Shown here in pieces: positions 1-8,052 of a stretch of DNA of 31,614 bases. A model generated the notes under the pieces. That model was given only the letters and a program-made list of their open reading frames with translations, ran no database searches and was not told the origin of the DNA. Location of the stretch: assembly GCA_964544065.1 (NCBI GenBank), contig CAZJBA010000010.1, positions 1-31,614 on the forward strand, given 5' to 3'. Both the position numbers and the translations under genes were made by a program. The DNA comes from JAYELX01 sp964544065. GTDB taxonomy: Bacteria; Chloroflexota; Anaerolineae; Anaerolineales; UBA11858. Every line of letters begins with the position of its first letter. Position 1 is the stretch's first letter.

Positions 1-63
1 AGCATCCTGAGCTCCGTCGAAAGCATCCTGAGCTCCGTCGAAAGCATCCTGAGCTCCGTCGAA
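1..63. repeat. Three tandem copies of a 21-bp repeat
   Basis: The unit AGCATCCTGAGCTCCGTCGA plus one A is present three times without a mismatch (1-21, 22-42, 43-63). The last copy runs into GGATA, so ATCCT at 47-51 can pair with AGGAT at 63-67. The word resembles the ATCCTGAG...CGAAGGAT intergenic palindromes common in Chloroflexota genomes (recalled, not searched). The array may extend beyond the left edge of the window. Confidence 0.9.
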
Positions 64-423
64 GGATAGACTTGCCCACTTCAAGGTAGTTTAGTACACA
101 ACGGCGTAAGTCCTTTGGCACTTACAAAACGTTGTTGTGTGCGTGTCTCCCGACCGCACATTTGGAGCGACCGCAGGCCTCCCACGATAAATATGTTGCA
201 AACAAGTTCGTTTCAAGGGTTTGGAGACCTTTGGTCAGACCACCGGCTCGGTCAGGTACCCCACGCCCGAAGGGCGCGCATAGCGACGGCATGCTCCGCG
301 AAGACACTTCGCCGTTAAACTGCGAAAGGATTTTCGCGACGAAGTATGTGTGCTGATCTTTTGCAAATGCGATTGCTCTTTGTTGAGGGAGCGCTAAAGA
401 AACTATCAAAATTGGTGGGATAA
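64..423. other. Gene-free stretch with several small inverted repeats
   Basis: No convincing gene is seen; the short ORFs on both strands have no start signal or recognisable protein. Hairpin-like elements are visible: CGCCC (264-268) with GGGCG (272-276), and a nested one with ACTTCG (306-311) against CGAAGT (340-345) enclosing GCGAAA (322-327) against TTTCGC (332-337). The words GGCTCGGTC (245-253) and TGGAGACCTT (222-231) recur in the murC-ddl interval near 12624-12642, which suggests a shared dispersed repeat family. Confidence 0.6.
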
Positions 424-427
424 ATGC

Positions 428-456
428 TTGCATTTTTAAATCTTTTCGTATATACT
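428..456 (+). promoter_or_regulatory. Candidate promoter of the dcw cluster
   Basis: TTGCAT (428-433) and TATACT (451-456) are separated by exactly 17 bp. This is a sigma70-type arrangement with a near-consensus -10 and a weaker -35. Transcription would begin near 463, just upstream of the MraZ boxes and about 80 bases before the mraZ start codon. Confidence 0.7.
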
Positions 457-466
457 GTGTGTACTT

Positions 467-491
467 GTGGGTTAAAGTGGGATGAAGTGGT
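467..491 (+). promoter_or_regulatory. MraZ operator: three GTGG[G/T] boxes with 10-bp period
   Basis: GTGGG (467-471), GTGGG (477-481) and GTGGT (487-491) are separated by two 5-bp spacers, TTAAA and ATGAA. MraZ of Escherichia coli is known to bind direct TGGGN repeats separated by 5-nt spacers upstream of its own gene. The same geometry here, directly downstream of the candidate promoter and before mraZ, supports autoregulation of the cluster. Confidence 0.8.
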
Positions 492-543
492 AAGTAATGC
501 GCCGGGCAACCGGCGTTTGGTTGTTAATTGGAAACTAGAACAA

Positions 544-972
544 ATGTTTTTAGGTCAATATCGCCATACCGTTGATAGCAAGGGGCGCTTAACCATTCCG
601 GCTCGATTTCGGGATGAGTTAGCTGATGGCGCTTACTTGACTCAAGGTTTCGATCGTAATTTGCGTTTGGTCACGGAGGAGGCCTTCAAATCCGTTTTCG
701 AAAGACTCAGCAAAATGAAAACCACCGATCCCGTCGCCCGCGACTTGCGCCGACTCGTTTTTGCCACCGCCAGCCAGGTAGACCTCGATAGCGTTGGGCG
801 GGTGTTGATCCCGCAATTCCTGCGCCAGGTTGCCAAGCTGGATGGGGAAGCAGTCATCGTCGGCGTGGGCGAAGCGATTGAAATCTGGTCGCCCGAAGAA
901 TGGGATCAACGAGTCACCTTGCTGGGTGATGTAGATGCCAATTCTGAACGTTTTGCAGAGCTTGATCTTTAG
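544..972 (+). CDS. mraZ: Transcriptional regulator MraZ
   Basis: A 142-aa DNA-binding regulator with two SpoVT-AbrB-like repeats; it represses the dcw cluster in other bacteria. The product begins MFLGQYRHTVDSKGRLTIPA, the usual MraZ N-terminus, and the second repeat carries the matching VDLDSVGRVLIPQ segment near residue 80. The frame stays open upstream to 424, but that extension would run through the promoter and the MraZ boxes, so ATG 544 is chosen. The Shine-Dalgarno sequence is weak (GGAAACTAG upstream). First gene of the cluster; rsmH follows after 55 bases. Confidence 0.95.
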   Translation: MFLGQYRHTVDSKGRLTIPARFRDELADGAYLTQGFDRNLRLVTEEAFKSVFERLSKMKTTDPVARDLRRLVFATASQVDLDSVGRVLIPQFLRQVAKLDGEAVIVGVGEAIEIWSPEEWDQRVTLLGDVDANSERFAELDL

Positions 973-1027
973 GTCGAAATAGTGTTCATTTTTCTCGTAA
1001 AACAGTCTCTCACCTTCATCTGTGACC

Positions 1028-1948
1028 ATGCACAAGCCGGTACTTTACCAAGAAATCATACATGCCTTGCACCCACATGCTGGCGGTTTTTACGTTGATG
1101 GTACCATAGGCGCCGGCGGCCATGCTTGGGGGATCTTAGATGCTAGCTCACCAGATGGAAGATTACTTGGATTTGATCTTGATCCCCAGGCATTAACATT
1201 GGCCCGGGAGAAATTAGCCCCTTTTGAGGGGCGTTTCATCTTGGTGCATGCTTCCTACACGACCTTGGCGGAACAGCTTGACTCGCTCGGGTGGGATTCC
1301 GTTGATGGAATTGTACTCGATTTGGGGCTTTCTTCGATGCAATTGCGTGCGGTCGAACGAGGCTTTTCTTTCCAAACCGACGGCCCACTGGATATGCGCT
1401 TTGATCCCAATGCAACCACCCGCGCCGCCGACCTGGTCAACAAGCTGCCGGAGAGTGAGTTGGCCGATTTAATTTACCAGTACGGTGAGGAGCGCTATGC
1501 TCGCCGAATTGCGGCTGACATTGTGGCAGCCCGCCCGATTGATACCACCGGTGAACTGGCTGAGCTTGTCGCCACGGCTGTGCCCGGCGGACGGTCGCGC
1601 ATCCATCCGGCCACGCGCACGTTTCAGGCCTTGCGAATCGCCACCAATGATGAATTGGGCTCCATCAAAGCGGTCTTGCCCCAAGCTGTTGAATCCCTCA
1701 AAGCCGGAGGCCGGCTGGCCGTGATCGCCTTTCATTCCCTGGAAGATCGCATCGTCAAGCGCTATTTTCGTCGCGAGAGCCAAGATTGTATCTGCCCCCC
1801 CGAGCAGCCGATCTGCACGTGCGAACATTGCGCTCGGATAAAAGAGATCGCTCGAAAGCCCATCCGACCCACGCAGGCGGAAATCGACTCCAACCCGCGC
1901 GCCCGCAGTGCCCGCCTCCGCGTCGCGGAAAAGCTCAATCTAACCTAA
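1028..1948 (+). CDS. rsmH: 16S rRNA (cytosine-1402-N4)-methyltransferase RsmH
   Basis: A SAM-dependent methyltransferase of about 306 aa that modifies C1402 in the ribosomal P site; rsmH (mraW) usually follows mraZ. Visible signatures are the N-terminal MHKPVLYQEI, the SAM-binding motif VDGTIGAGGHAWGIL near residues 23-37, GFDLDPQ near 48-54, LGLSSMQL, IAFHSLEDRIVKRYF and the C-terminal NPRARSARLRVAEK. The start is either ATG 1028 or GTG 1022 two codons earlier; ATG fits the family better. No good Shine-Dalgarno is visible. Length is normal for the family. Confidence 0.96.
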   Translation: MHKPVLYQEIIHALHPHAGGFYVDGTIGAGGHAWGILDASSPDGRLLGFDLDPQALTLAREKLAPFEGRFILVHASYTTLAEQLDSLGWDSVDGIVLDLGLSSMQLRAVERGFSFQTDGPLDMRFDPNATTRAADLVNKLPESELADLIYQYGEERYARRIAADIVAARPIDTTGELAELVATAVPGGRSRIHPATRTFQALRIATNDELGSIKAVLPQAVESLKAGGRLAVIAFHSLEDRIVKRYFRRESQDCICPPEQPICTCEHCARIKEIARKPIRPTQAEIDSNPRARSARLRVAEKLNLT

Positions 1949-1984
1949 CCTCTTCTTGACCATGTGTGAAGAGTTGATCAAACG

Positions 1985-2470
1985 ATGATGAACTACGTCA
2001 AAAATCTAACCCAAGCCTATTCCCAAACCCCATGGCGGAAACAGCTTCGAGGGGTTGGGTTTATTTTGATGATCGTGGTGATTGGTCTCTTGTCTGCCAG
2101 CATCTTCATGAGCATTACCGCACGATCGGCAGTCGTTGGGCGACAGATACAGATCAACAGGTTTGACATCACGGCGATGAAGCGCCAAATCGCTGATATG
2201 GAATCGGAACTGGCAAGATTATCTTCTGTCGCGGTGATGGAAGAGCGAGCGCGGGCATTGGGTTTCCGACCAGCCATACCGGAAGATATTGTTTATGTGG
2301 ATGTTCCTGGTGTTGCCAGACATGACCAGGCCTATTTAGCTGCATCATCGCAGCCTATCCAACTCGACGCCCACCCGGTACTCTCTCCGGCTTTTACCCA
2401 AACCTGGACGGATTGGCTGGTTCAACATTTCAAGAAGCCGGTCCTTCCGCTTGCAGATGTACAACCATGA
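1985..2470 (+). CDS. ftsL: FtsL-like septum-formation membrane protein
   Basis: A 161-aa bitopic protein: a short cytoplasmic N-terminus, one membrane segment at about residues 22-44, then a heptad-like coiled coil (about 50-85) ending in VMEERARALGFRPA. This plan and the place between rsmH and the class B penicillin-binding protein are typical of FtsL, which with FtsB/DivIC and FtsQ activates FtsWI. Sequence conservation in this family is very low, so the name rests on topology and position. Its stop overlaps the ftsI start (ATGA). Confidence 0.65.
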   Translation: MMNYVKNLTQAYSQTPWRKQLRGVGFILMIVVIGLLSASIFMSITARSAVVGRQIQINRFDITAMKRQIADMESELARLSSVAVMEERARALGFRPAIPEDIVYVDVPGVARHDQAYLAASSQPIQLDAHPVLSPAFTQTWTDWLVQHFKKPVLPLADVQP

Positions 2471-4230
2471 ACACACAGCATGGCTCTCGCTATATCATTA
2501 TAGGCGTTGCCTTCGGCGTTGTCAGCTTGCTTCTGGTTGGTCGCCTGGTTTATATCCAAATTGGGCCTCAGACCGATCAGCTTCAGGCTATCGAGCAAAG
2601 TGATAGAGAAAGGTTGCTAAATGTGGAGCCTGTGCGCGGAAGCATTTTCGACCGCCAGGGCAGATTGTTGGCAGGCAACCAGCAGGTTTTCGAGGTGGCC
2701 GTCTCATTGAGTGACGTTCGCAATCCGGAGAGCATTGCTCTCGCCGCGAGTGTTGTTTTAGGCCTTGATTATGGCGATGTATATCGTATCGCCAGTTTAG
2801 GGCCAGAAGACGTTGAGAATTTCGACGAGGCGCACTTTACCTTGGATAATTATGCTACCCAAGAAGAGGTCGATCGTTTAGAGGAGCATAAAACATTATT
2901 AGCTGAAAATCCTGATAACGCTGGCATAAGCCCCAGTGGAGACCCGCATAATTTAGCCGGTGTTGTCATCACCCCTCGCTTGGGCAGGAGTTACCCCGAG
3001 CAGGCCGTGGCCTCCAACGTGATAGGCTTTGTCAACCAGATTGAAGAGAGTAATTATGGCGTCGAAAAAGCCTTAAATGGGCTTCTTTCCGGCGTAAAAA
3101 AACAAATCGTCATTTCGGATGACCCTCATCAGGCTATGGAATTGCCTGACACGCCCAACGGTGCCAGTCTGATCCTGACTCTCGATCGCGAGATCCAAGT
3201 CGCTGTCGAGGAAATACTGGATGAAGCCTTAAACAAGACCGGCGCTTACGCCGGAACGATTGTGGTCATGTCGCCGCGAACCGGCGAAATTTTGGCGATG
3301 GCTTCCAACCCACGCTTGAATCTCGATGAGTTCTGGCGGGTGAAAGAGATCTTCCCGGAAGGACAGGCTTATAACTTGGCCATCGATGGTTATGAACCGG
3401 GTTCTGTCTTCAAGGTCATTACCATGGCGGCCGCTCTGGATACAGGCGCGGTCAAGCCGCAAACCGAATTTGTCGATACCGGTTCGATTGTGGTCGGTGG
3501 CAGAACCATCTATAACTGGGATCGCGGCGCCTGGGGCCCCCAAACCATGACCACCTGCTTGCAGCATTCCCTGAACGTTTGTCTCGCCTGGGTTGCCACC
3601 CAGGTGGGGCCGACTGATTTTTATGAGTACATTCAAGATTTCGGCTTTGGGCAACCAACCGGAATCTCTCTGGCCGGGGAATACGCCGGACATCTTCGTG
3701 TGCCCACCGACCCCACTTGGTACGAGATCGACCTGGGCACCAATTCTTTTGGGCAGGGCATCGAAGTGACGCCCGTCCAAATGTTGCAAGCCATTTCGGC
3801 TGTAGCGAACGATGGCAAAATGGTCACTCCCCACATCCTCAAGGCAGTGGTCAACGGAAATCGCCAGTATGACATCGCCCCGGAAATAGCCGGTCAGCCC
3901 ATTTCGGCGGAGACGGCCCACACGCTCGCCAATATGTTATCCGTCTCCCTCGAAGACGAAGCCTCTACGGCCTTGCTGCCGGGCTATCGATTGGCGGGAA
4001 AAACGGGCACTGCCGAAATTTACAACCGCGCTCGAACCAACGCATCCTTTGTCGGTTGGGGCCCGGTCGATGATCCCCAGTTTATGGTTTACATTTGGCT
4101 CCGGGAACCGGCCACCTCCCCTTGGGCTTCCCTTGTGGCTGCCCCGGTTTTTCACGACGTAGCCAAACGATTAGTTATTTTGATGGACATTCCCCCCGAT
4201 CAAGTCCGGTTTGGCATGGCCTCACCATGA
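2467..4230 (+). CDS. ftsI: Class B penicillin-binding protein, FtsI type
   Basis: A 587-aa DD-transpeptidase that crosslinks septal peptidoglycan with FtsW. A membrane anchor at about residues 8-31 is followed by the dimerisation domain (RGSIFDRQGRLLA near 58) and the transpeptidase domain. The catalytic motifs are intact: SVFK with Ser313 and Lys316, SLN at 368-370, and KTGT from 512. No PASTA repeats follow. The frame is open upstream to 2413, but ATG 2467 gives the ATGA overlap with ftsL and places the anchor at the N-terminus. It overlaps murF by four bases. Confidence 0.95.
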   Translation: MNTQHGSRYIIIGVAFGVVSLLLVGRLVYIQIGPQTDQLQAIEQSDRERLLNVEPVRGSIFDRQGRLLAGNQQVFEVAVSLSDVRNPESIALAASVVLGLDYGDVYRIASLGPEDVENFDEAHFTLDNYATQEEVDRLEEHKTLLAENPDNAGISPSGDPHNLAGVVITPRLGRSYPEQAVASNVIGFVNQIEESNYGVEKALNGLLSGVKKQIVISDDPHQAMELPDTPNGASLILTLDREIQVAVEEILDEALNKTGAYAGTIVVMSPRTGEILAMASNPRLNLDEFWRVKEIFPEGQAYNLAIDGYEPGSVFKVITMAAALDTGAVKPQTEFVDTGSIVVGGRTIYNWDRGAWGPQTMTTCLQHSLNVCLAWVATQVGPTDFYEYIQDFGFGQPTGISLAGEYAGHLRVPTDPTWYEIDLGTNSFGQGIEVTPVQMLQAISAVANDGKMVTPHILKAVVNGNRQYDIAPEIAGQPISAETAHTLANMLSVSLEDEASTALLPGYRLAGKTGTAEIYNRARTNASFVGWGPVDDPQFMVYIWLREPATSPWASLVAAPVFHDVAKRLVILMDIPPDQVRFGMASP

Positions 4231-5669
4231 CGAAAAGACAACCAGCGATGCTAACCTTGGCAGATGTTTTTGATGCCCTCATCCAGCAGCGTCCCGCCTG
4301 GGCGACTCAGGTGATCACGGACGCGGTGATTGATTCTCGCCAGAGCATCGCCGGGGCCTTATTTGTAGCACTCCCCGGCGAAAATGTAGATGGTCATGAC
4401 TTTGTAGAGGAAGCCTTCTCCCGGGGCGCTAGCTTTGCTTTGGTGCAACGCGACCTCCCAGCCGGAGTATCTGTCCTGGATTTGCGGGAGGGTTCCGTTG
4501 TTGATCTGGAGACTGTGCATTCGGTCCCCTGTGCGCTGCGCGTGGACGACAGCCTGGTTGCCCTGCAAGAATTAGCCCGCTTTTGGCGCAATCAGAAAGA
4601 TGTGCGCGTGATCGGCATCACCGGCAGCGTGGGAAAATCAACCACCAAGGAATTGGCCGCGGCGGTCCTGTCACAGCGTTACAGCACCCTCAAGAACCCG
4701 GGCAACCTCAACAACGAGATCGGCTTACCCCTGACTATGCTGCGCCTGAGCGCCGGGCACCAACGCGCCGTCCTGGAGATGGGATTCTACGTCCCCGGCG
4801 AGATCGCCTTTCTGTGCGACATCGCCCAGCCGGAAATCGGCGTGATTACCAACATCGGCACCGTTCACGCCGAAAGAGCGGGCTCGCAGGAAGCGATCGC
4901 TCGTGGCAAGGCCGAATTAGTCCAAGCCCTCCCCTCACCCCCCGCGGGCGTCGCGATCCTCAATTATGATGATGACTGGGTTCGCGAGATGGCCGAGCAA
5001 ACTCAAGCGCGAGTATTTTTCTACGGCTTGAATTCGGGAGCGGATTTGTGGGCCGACCAGGTCGAGGGCTTGGGTCTGGAGGGGATTCGTTTCCGGTTGC
5101 ATTATCGCAGCGAAAGGTTGCATTTACGCGTCCCCTTGATTGGACGTCATTCCGTGCATACGGTGCTACGAGCCGCGGCCATCGGATTGGTCGATGGGCT
5201 GACCTGGCAAGAGATCATCAGCGGTTTGCGCGAAGGTCACACCCAATTACGCTTGGTGGCCGTCCGCTCTGCGAGCGGCGCTTTATTGCTGGATGATACC
5301 TATAACGCTTCCCCGCAATCGACCATGGCAGCTTTGACTTTGCTCGCCGAGATGGAAGGACGCAAGATCGCCGTGTTGGGTGACATGTTGGAATTAGGTC
5401 AATACGAACGCCAAGGGCATCGCATGGTCGGTTTGCGCGCCGCCCAAATAGCCGATGTGCTTATCACGGTGGGGGAGCGCGCTCAAACCATTGCCAACGC
5501 AGCTCGTCAAGCAGGGTTTTCTCAAGAACGGATCACCCAATTTGAGAACAGTGACCAGGTTATCGACCACTTACGTGATCGTTTGCGCTCCGACGATGTC
5601 GTTCTGGTCAAAGGTTCCCGTGGCATGCAGATGGACTGTATTGTGGCCAGCTTGGAGGCACAGCGATGA
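4227..5669 (+). CDS. murF: UDP-MurNAc-tripeptide--D-Ala-D-Ala ligase MurF
   Basis: A 480-aa cytoplasmic Mur ligase adding D-Ala-D-Ala to the UDP-MurNAc-tripeptide. The ATP-binding loop GITGSVGKST lies near residues 130-139, followed by LKNPGNLNNEIGLPLTML, LEMGFYVPGEI and, in the C-terminal domain, DDTYNASPQSTMAAL, all characteristic of MurF rather than MurE. ATG 4227 overlaps the ftsI stop; a longer in-frame start at 4095 would lie deep inside ftsI and is rejected. murE, often found just upstream, is not present. Confidence 0.95.
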   Translation: MTKRQPAMLTLADVFDALIQQRPAWATQVITDAVIDSRQSIAGALFVALPGENVDGHDFVEEAFSRGASFALVQRDLPAGVSVLDLREGSVVDLETVHSVPCALRVDDSLVALQELARFWRNQKDVRVIGITGSVGKSTTKELAAAVLSQRYSTLKNPGNLNNEIGLPLTMLRLSAGHQRAVLEMGFYVPGEIAFLCDIAQPEIGVITNIGTVHAERAGSQEAIARGKAELVQALPSPPAGVAILNYDDDWVREMAEQTQARVFFYGLNSGADLWADQVEGLGLEGIRFRLHYRSERLHLRVPLIGRHSVHTVLRAAAIGLVDGLTWQEIISGLREGHTQLRLVAVRSASGALLLDDTYNASPQSTMAALTLLAEMEGRKIAVLGDMLELGQYERQGHRMVGLRAAQIADVLITVGERAQTIANAARQAGFSQERITQFENSDQVIDHLRDRLRSDDVVLVKGSRGMQMDCIVASLEAQR

Positions 5670-6676
5670 CTCAAACGTCTTTGGCCTTGGCCTTAGCAGG
5701 CTTTAGCTTCGTGCTTACCGTGATTTGGGGCAACCCTTTGATTCGTATTTTGCGCCATCTCGAAGTCGGCGAAACGATCCGTGTGGAAGGGCCAGACCGG
5801 CACTTTTCGAAATTAGGGACGCCGACGATGGGCGGCGTCATGATCGTGCTGCCGGTGGCTCTGGTCACGCTTTTGTTGAATGGGGCTACGTTGCTTGGTC
5901 ATATGGATGTGCTGGGCCGTTCGATTCTGTTGCCTTTGGGTGTATTGGTCATTTTTGCCGTTTTAGGCGCAGCCGATGATTGGTTGGGTTTGCGCGGCCG
6001 GCGCCGAGGCAAGGGTATGCGCGCCAGCGTCAAGTTTCTCTTGCAAGGCTTTGTGGCCTGGGTCGCTTCGATAGGCTTGTATCATTATTTGGATGCCCCC
6101 CATCTCTATTTGCCCAGCTTTGGGATCGAGTTTGTCGTCGGCGTTTGGTACATTCCCATCGCCATGCTCATTATTGTGGCCAGTTCGAACGCGATCAACT
6201 TTACCGATGGCCTTGACGGCATGGCCGGCTTGATTTCTGCGACCGCCTTTGTGGCCTACGGCGGCATTGCCGTCTTGCAGGGACAGGTCTATCTGGCCCG
6301 CTTTTGCTTCACCTTGGTAGGCGCGCTGTTGGGCTTTCTATGGTTCAACGTTCACCCGGCCCAATTGTTCATGGGCGACACTGGCTCGTTGGCGTTGGGC
6401 GCCACCTTGGGCATCGTCGCTTTGATGACTGGCCAATGGGCCATTTTACCCATCATTGCCATCATTCCGGTCAGCATTACCCTGAGTGTCATCATTCAGG
6501 TCAGCTATTTCAAGTTGACCAAGCGATTGTATGGCGAGGGCCGCCGAGTCTTTAAAATGACCCCGTTGCACCACCACTTCGAACTTTCAGGCTGGAGCGA
6601 GACTCAAGTAGTGCAGCGCTTTTGGCTGATTAGTTTGCTGGTTGCTATGGTCGGCGTGGCCTTGGCGGTGACATGA
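5666..6676 (+). CDS. mraY: Phospho-MurNAc-pentapeptide transferase MraY
   Basis: A 336-aa polytopic membrane enzyme that transfers phospho-MurNAc-pentapeptide to undecaprenyl phosphate, making lipid I. About ten hydrophobic segments are visible. Family motifs are the cytoplasmic DDWLGLRGRR, NAINFTDGLDGMAG from residue 175, MGDTGSLALG from 236, and the MTPLHHHFEL loop with three histidines at 302-304. It starts in an ATGA overlap with murF and ends in an ATGATGA junction with murD. Confidence 0.96.
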   Translation: MTQTSLALALAGFSFVLTVIWGNPLIRILRHLEVGETIRVEGPDRHFSKLGTPTMGGVMIVLPVALVTLLLNGATLLGHMDVLGRSILLPLGVLVIFAVLGAADDWLGLRGRRRGKGMRASVKFLLQGFVAWVASIGLYHYLDAPHLYLPSFGIEFVVGVWYIPIAMLIIVASSNAINFTDGLDGMAGLISATAFVAYGGIAVLQGQVYLARFCFTLVGALLGFLWFNVHPAQLFMGDTGSLALGATLGIVALMTGQWAILPIIAIIPVSITLSVIIQVSYFKLTKRLYGEGRRVFKMTPLHHHFELSGWSETQVVQRFWLISLLVAMVGVALAVT

Positions 6677-8052
6677 TGAGAGATTGGTCTGGAAAACGCG
6701 TTTTGATCATCGGGGCGGCCCGTCAAGGGACGGCGCTGGCGCGTTACTTGATCGATCACGGCGCTCACGTCGTGCTCAACGATCGTTGCCAGGCTGCCGA
6801 ACTTGCCGATGTCCGCGAAACGTTATCCGATTTACCCGTGGAATGGGTTCTCGGCGGGCATCCCCTCAGCCTGTTGGATGATGTCGATTTGGTTTGTCCC
6901 TCTGGCGGCGTTCCCCTGACGCTCCCGTTGGTGAAAGATGCCCAGGCTCGAGGCCTGCCGCTTTCCAACGATTCGCAAATTTTCTTGGAAGCTGCTCCCT
7001 GCCCGGTGATGGGAATCACCGGCTCGGCCGGGAAGACCACCACGACCATGCTGGTTGGGCGTATGGCAGAAGCCGGAACAGACGCGCAGGCCTGGGTGGG
7101 CGGTAACATCGGCAACCCCTTGATTGATAAGGTAGACCAAATTACTGCTGATGACCTCGCTGTGGTGGAGTTATCCAGCTTTCAACTGGAGGTGATGACC
7201 CGTTCTCCGCAGGTGGCCGCGGTGTTGAACGTGACTCCCAATCATTTGGATCGCCACGGAACGATGGAAGCTTACACAGCGGCAAAAGCCCGCATTCTAG
7301 ACTTTCAAAGCGAGCAGGATGTAGCCGTTTTGGGCCGCGAAGACTCTGGGGCTTGGGGGCTGGCCGCTTCCGTGCAAGGCGAATTGATCAGCTTCGGGTT
7401 CAGGTGCCCGCCGCGAGGGAGTCAAGGGACCTTCCTGCAGGATAGCTGGATCAAGTTTTGGGATGGTACCAACGCCCAAAAAATCCTTCCTATCGATTTA
7501 ATTCTCCTGCGCGGAGAGCACAATTTGCTCAATGTCTTGGCAGCCAGCACCATCGCAATTGCGGCTGATTTGCCCCTCGAAGCGATTCGGGCGGGCGTGG
7601 ATGGGTTCGAAGGCGCGCCGCATCGCTTGGAATTTGTCCGTTCGTGGGGCGGGGCCGATTGGTACAATGATTCGATTGCCACAGCTCCGGAGCGGGCCAT
7701 GGCAGCAATACGCTCCTTTGACGAGCCGCTGGTCTTGCTGGCGGGCGGCCGGGACAAAGACCTGCCCTGGGAAGATTTCGCCGAGTTGGTGCGCCAACGC
7801 GTGGATCATGTGGTCATTTTTGGCGAAGCATCCGACAAGGTGGAAGCTGCCATCGACGCGGCCGGGCCGAGCGAGCGCCCCTATTCCGTGACGGTGTGTG
7901 ATGGCTTGAACGAGGCGATCGCGGCAGCGGCTCGAGTCGTCACTTCCGGTGATGTGGTTTTGTTCTCACCGGGCGGCACGAGTTTTGATCAATTTGATGA
8001 TTTTGCAGATCGTGGAAGATGGTTTCGAAAATGGGTCGACGAATTAACCTAA
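6673..8052 (+). CDS. murD: UDP-MurNAc-L-alanine--D-glutamate ligase MurD
   Basis: A 459-aa cytoplasmic ligase adding D-glutamate to UDP-MurNAc-L-Ala. The N-terminal Rossmann-like segment (VLIIGAARQGTALARYL) is followed by the ATP loop GITGSAGKT at 114-122, ELSSFQLE, and NVTPNHLDRHGTMEAY, the usual MurD signature. The C-terminal part contains DSIATAPERAMAAI and LLAGGRDKDLPW. Length is normal. It begins within the last bases of mraY and overlaps the start of ftsW. Confidence 0.95.
   Translation: MMRDWSGKRVLIIGAARQGTALARYLIDHGAHVVLNDRCQAAELADVRETLSDLPVEWVLGGHPLSLLDDVDLVCPSGGVPLTLPLVKDAQARGLPLSNDSQIFLEAAPCPVMGITGSAGKTTTTMLVGRMAEAGTDAQAWVGGNIGNPLIDKVDQITADDLAVVELSSFQLEVMTRSPQVAAVLNVTPNHLDRHGTMEAYTAAKARILDFQSEQDVAVLGREDSGAWGLAASVQGELISFGFRCPPRGSQGTFLQDSWIKFWDGTNAQKILPIDLILLRGEHNLLNVLAASTIAIAADLPLEAIRAGVDGFEGAPHRLEFVRSWGGADWYNDSIATAPERAMAAIRSFDEPLVLLAGGRDKDLPWEDFAELVRQRVDHVVIFGEASDKVEAAIDAAGPSERPYSVTVCDGLNEAIAAAARVVTSGDVVLFSPGGTSFDQFDDFADRGRWFRKWVDELT

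Noticed and set aside
424..543. Upstream extension of mraZ to ATG 424
   Set aside because: It would translate the promoter and the MraZ boxes; the MraZ family begins exactly at MFLG, encoded at 544.
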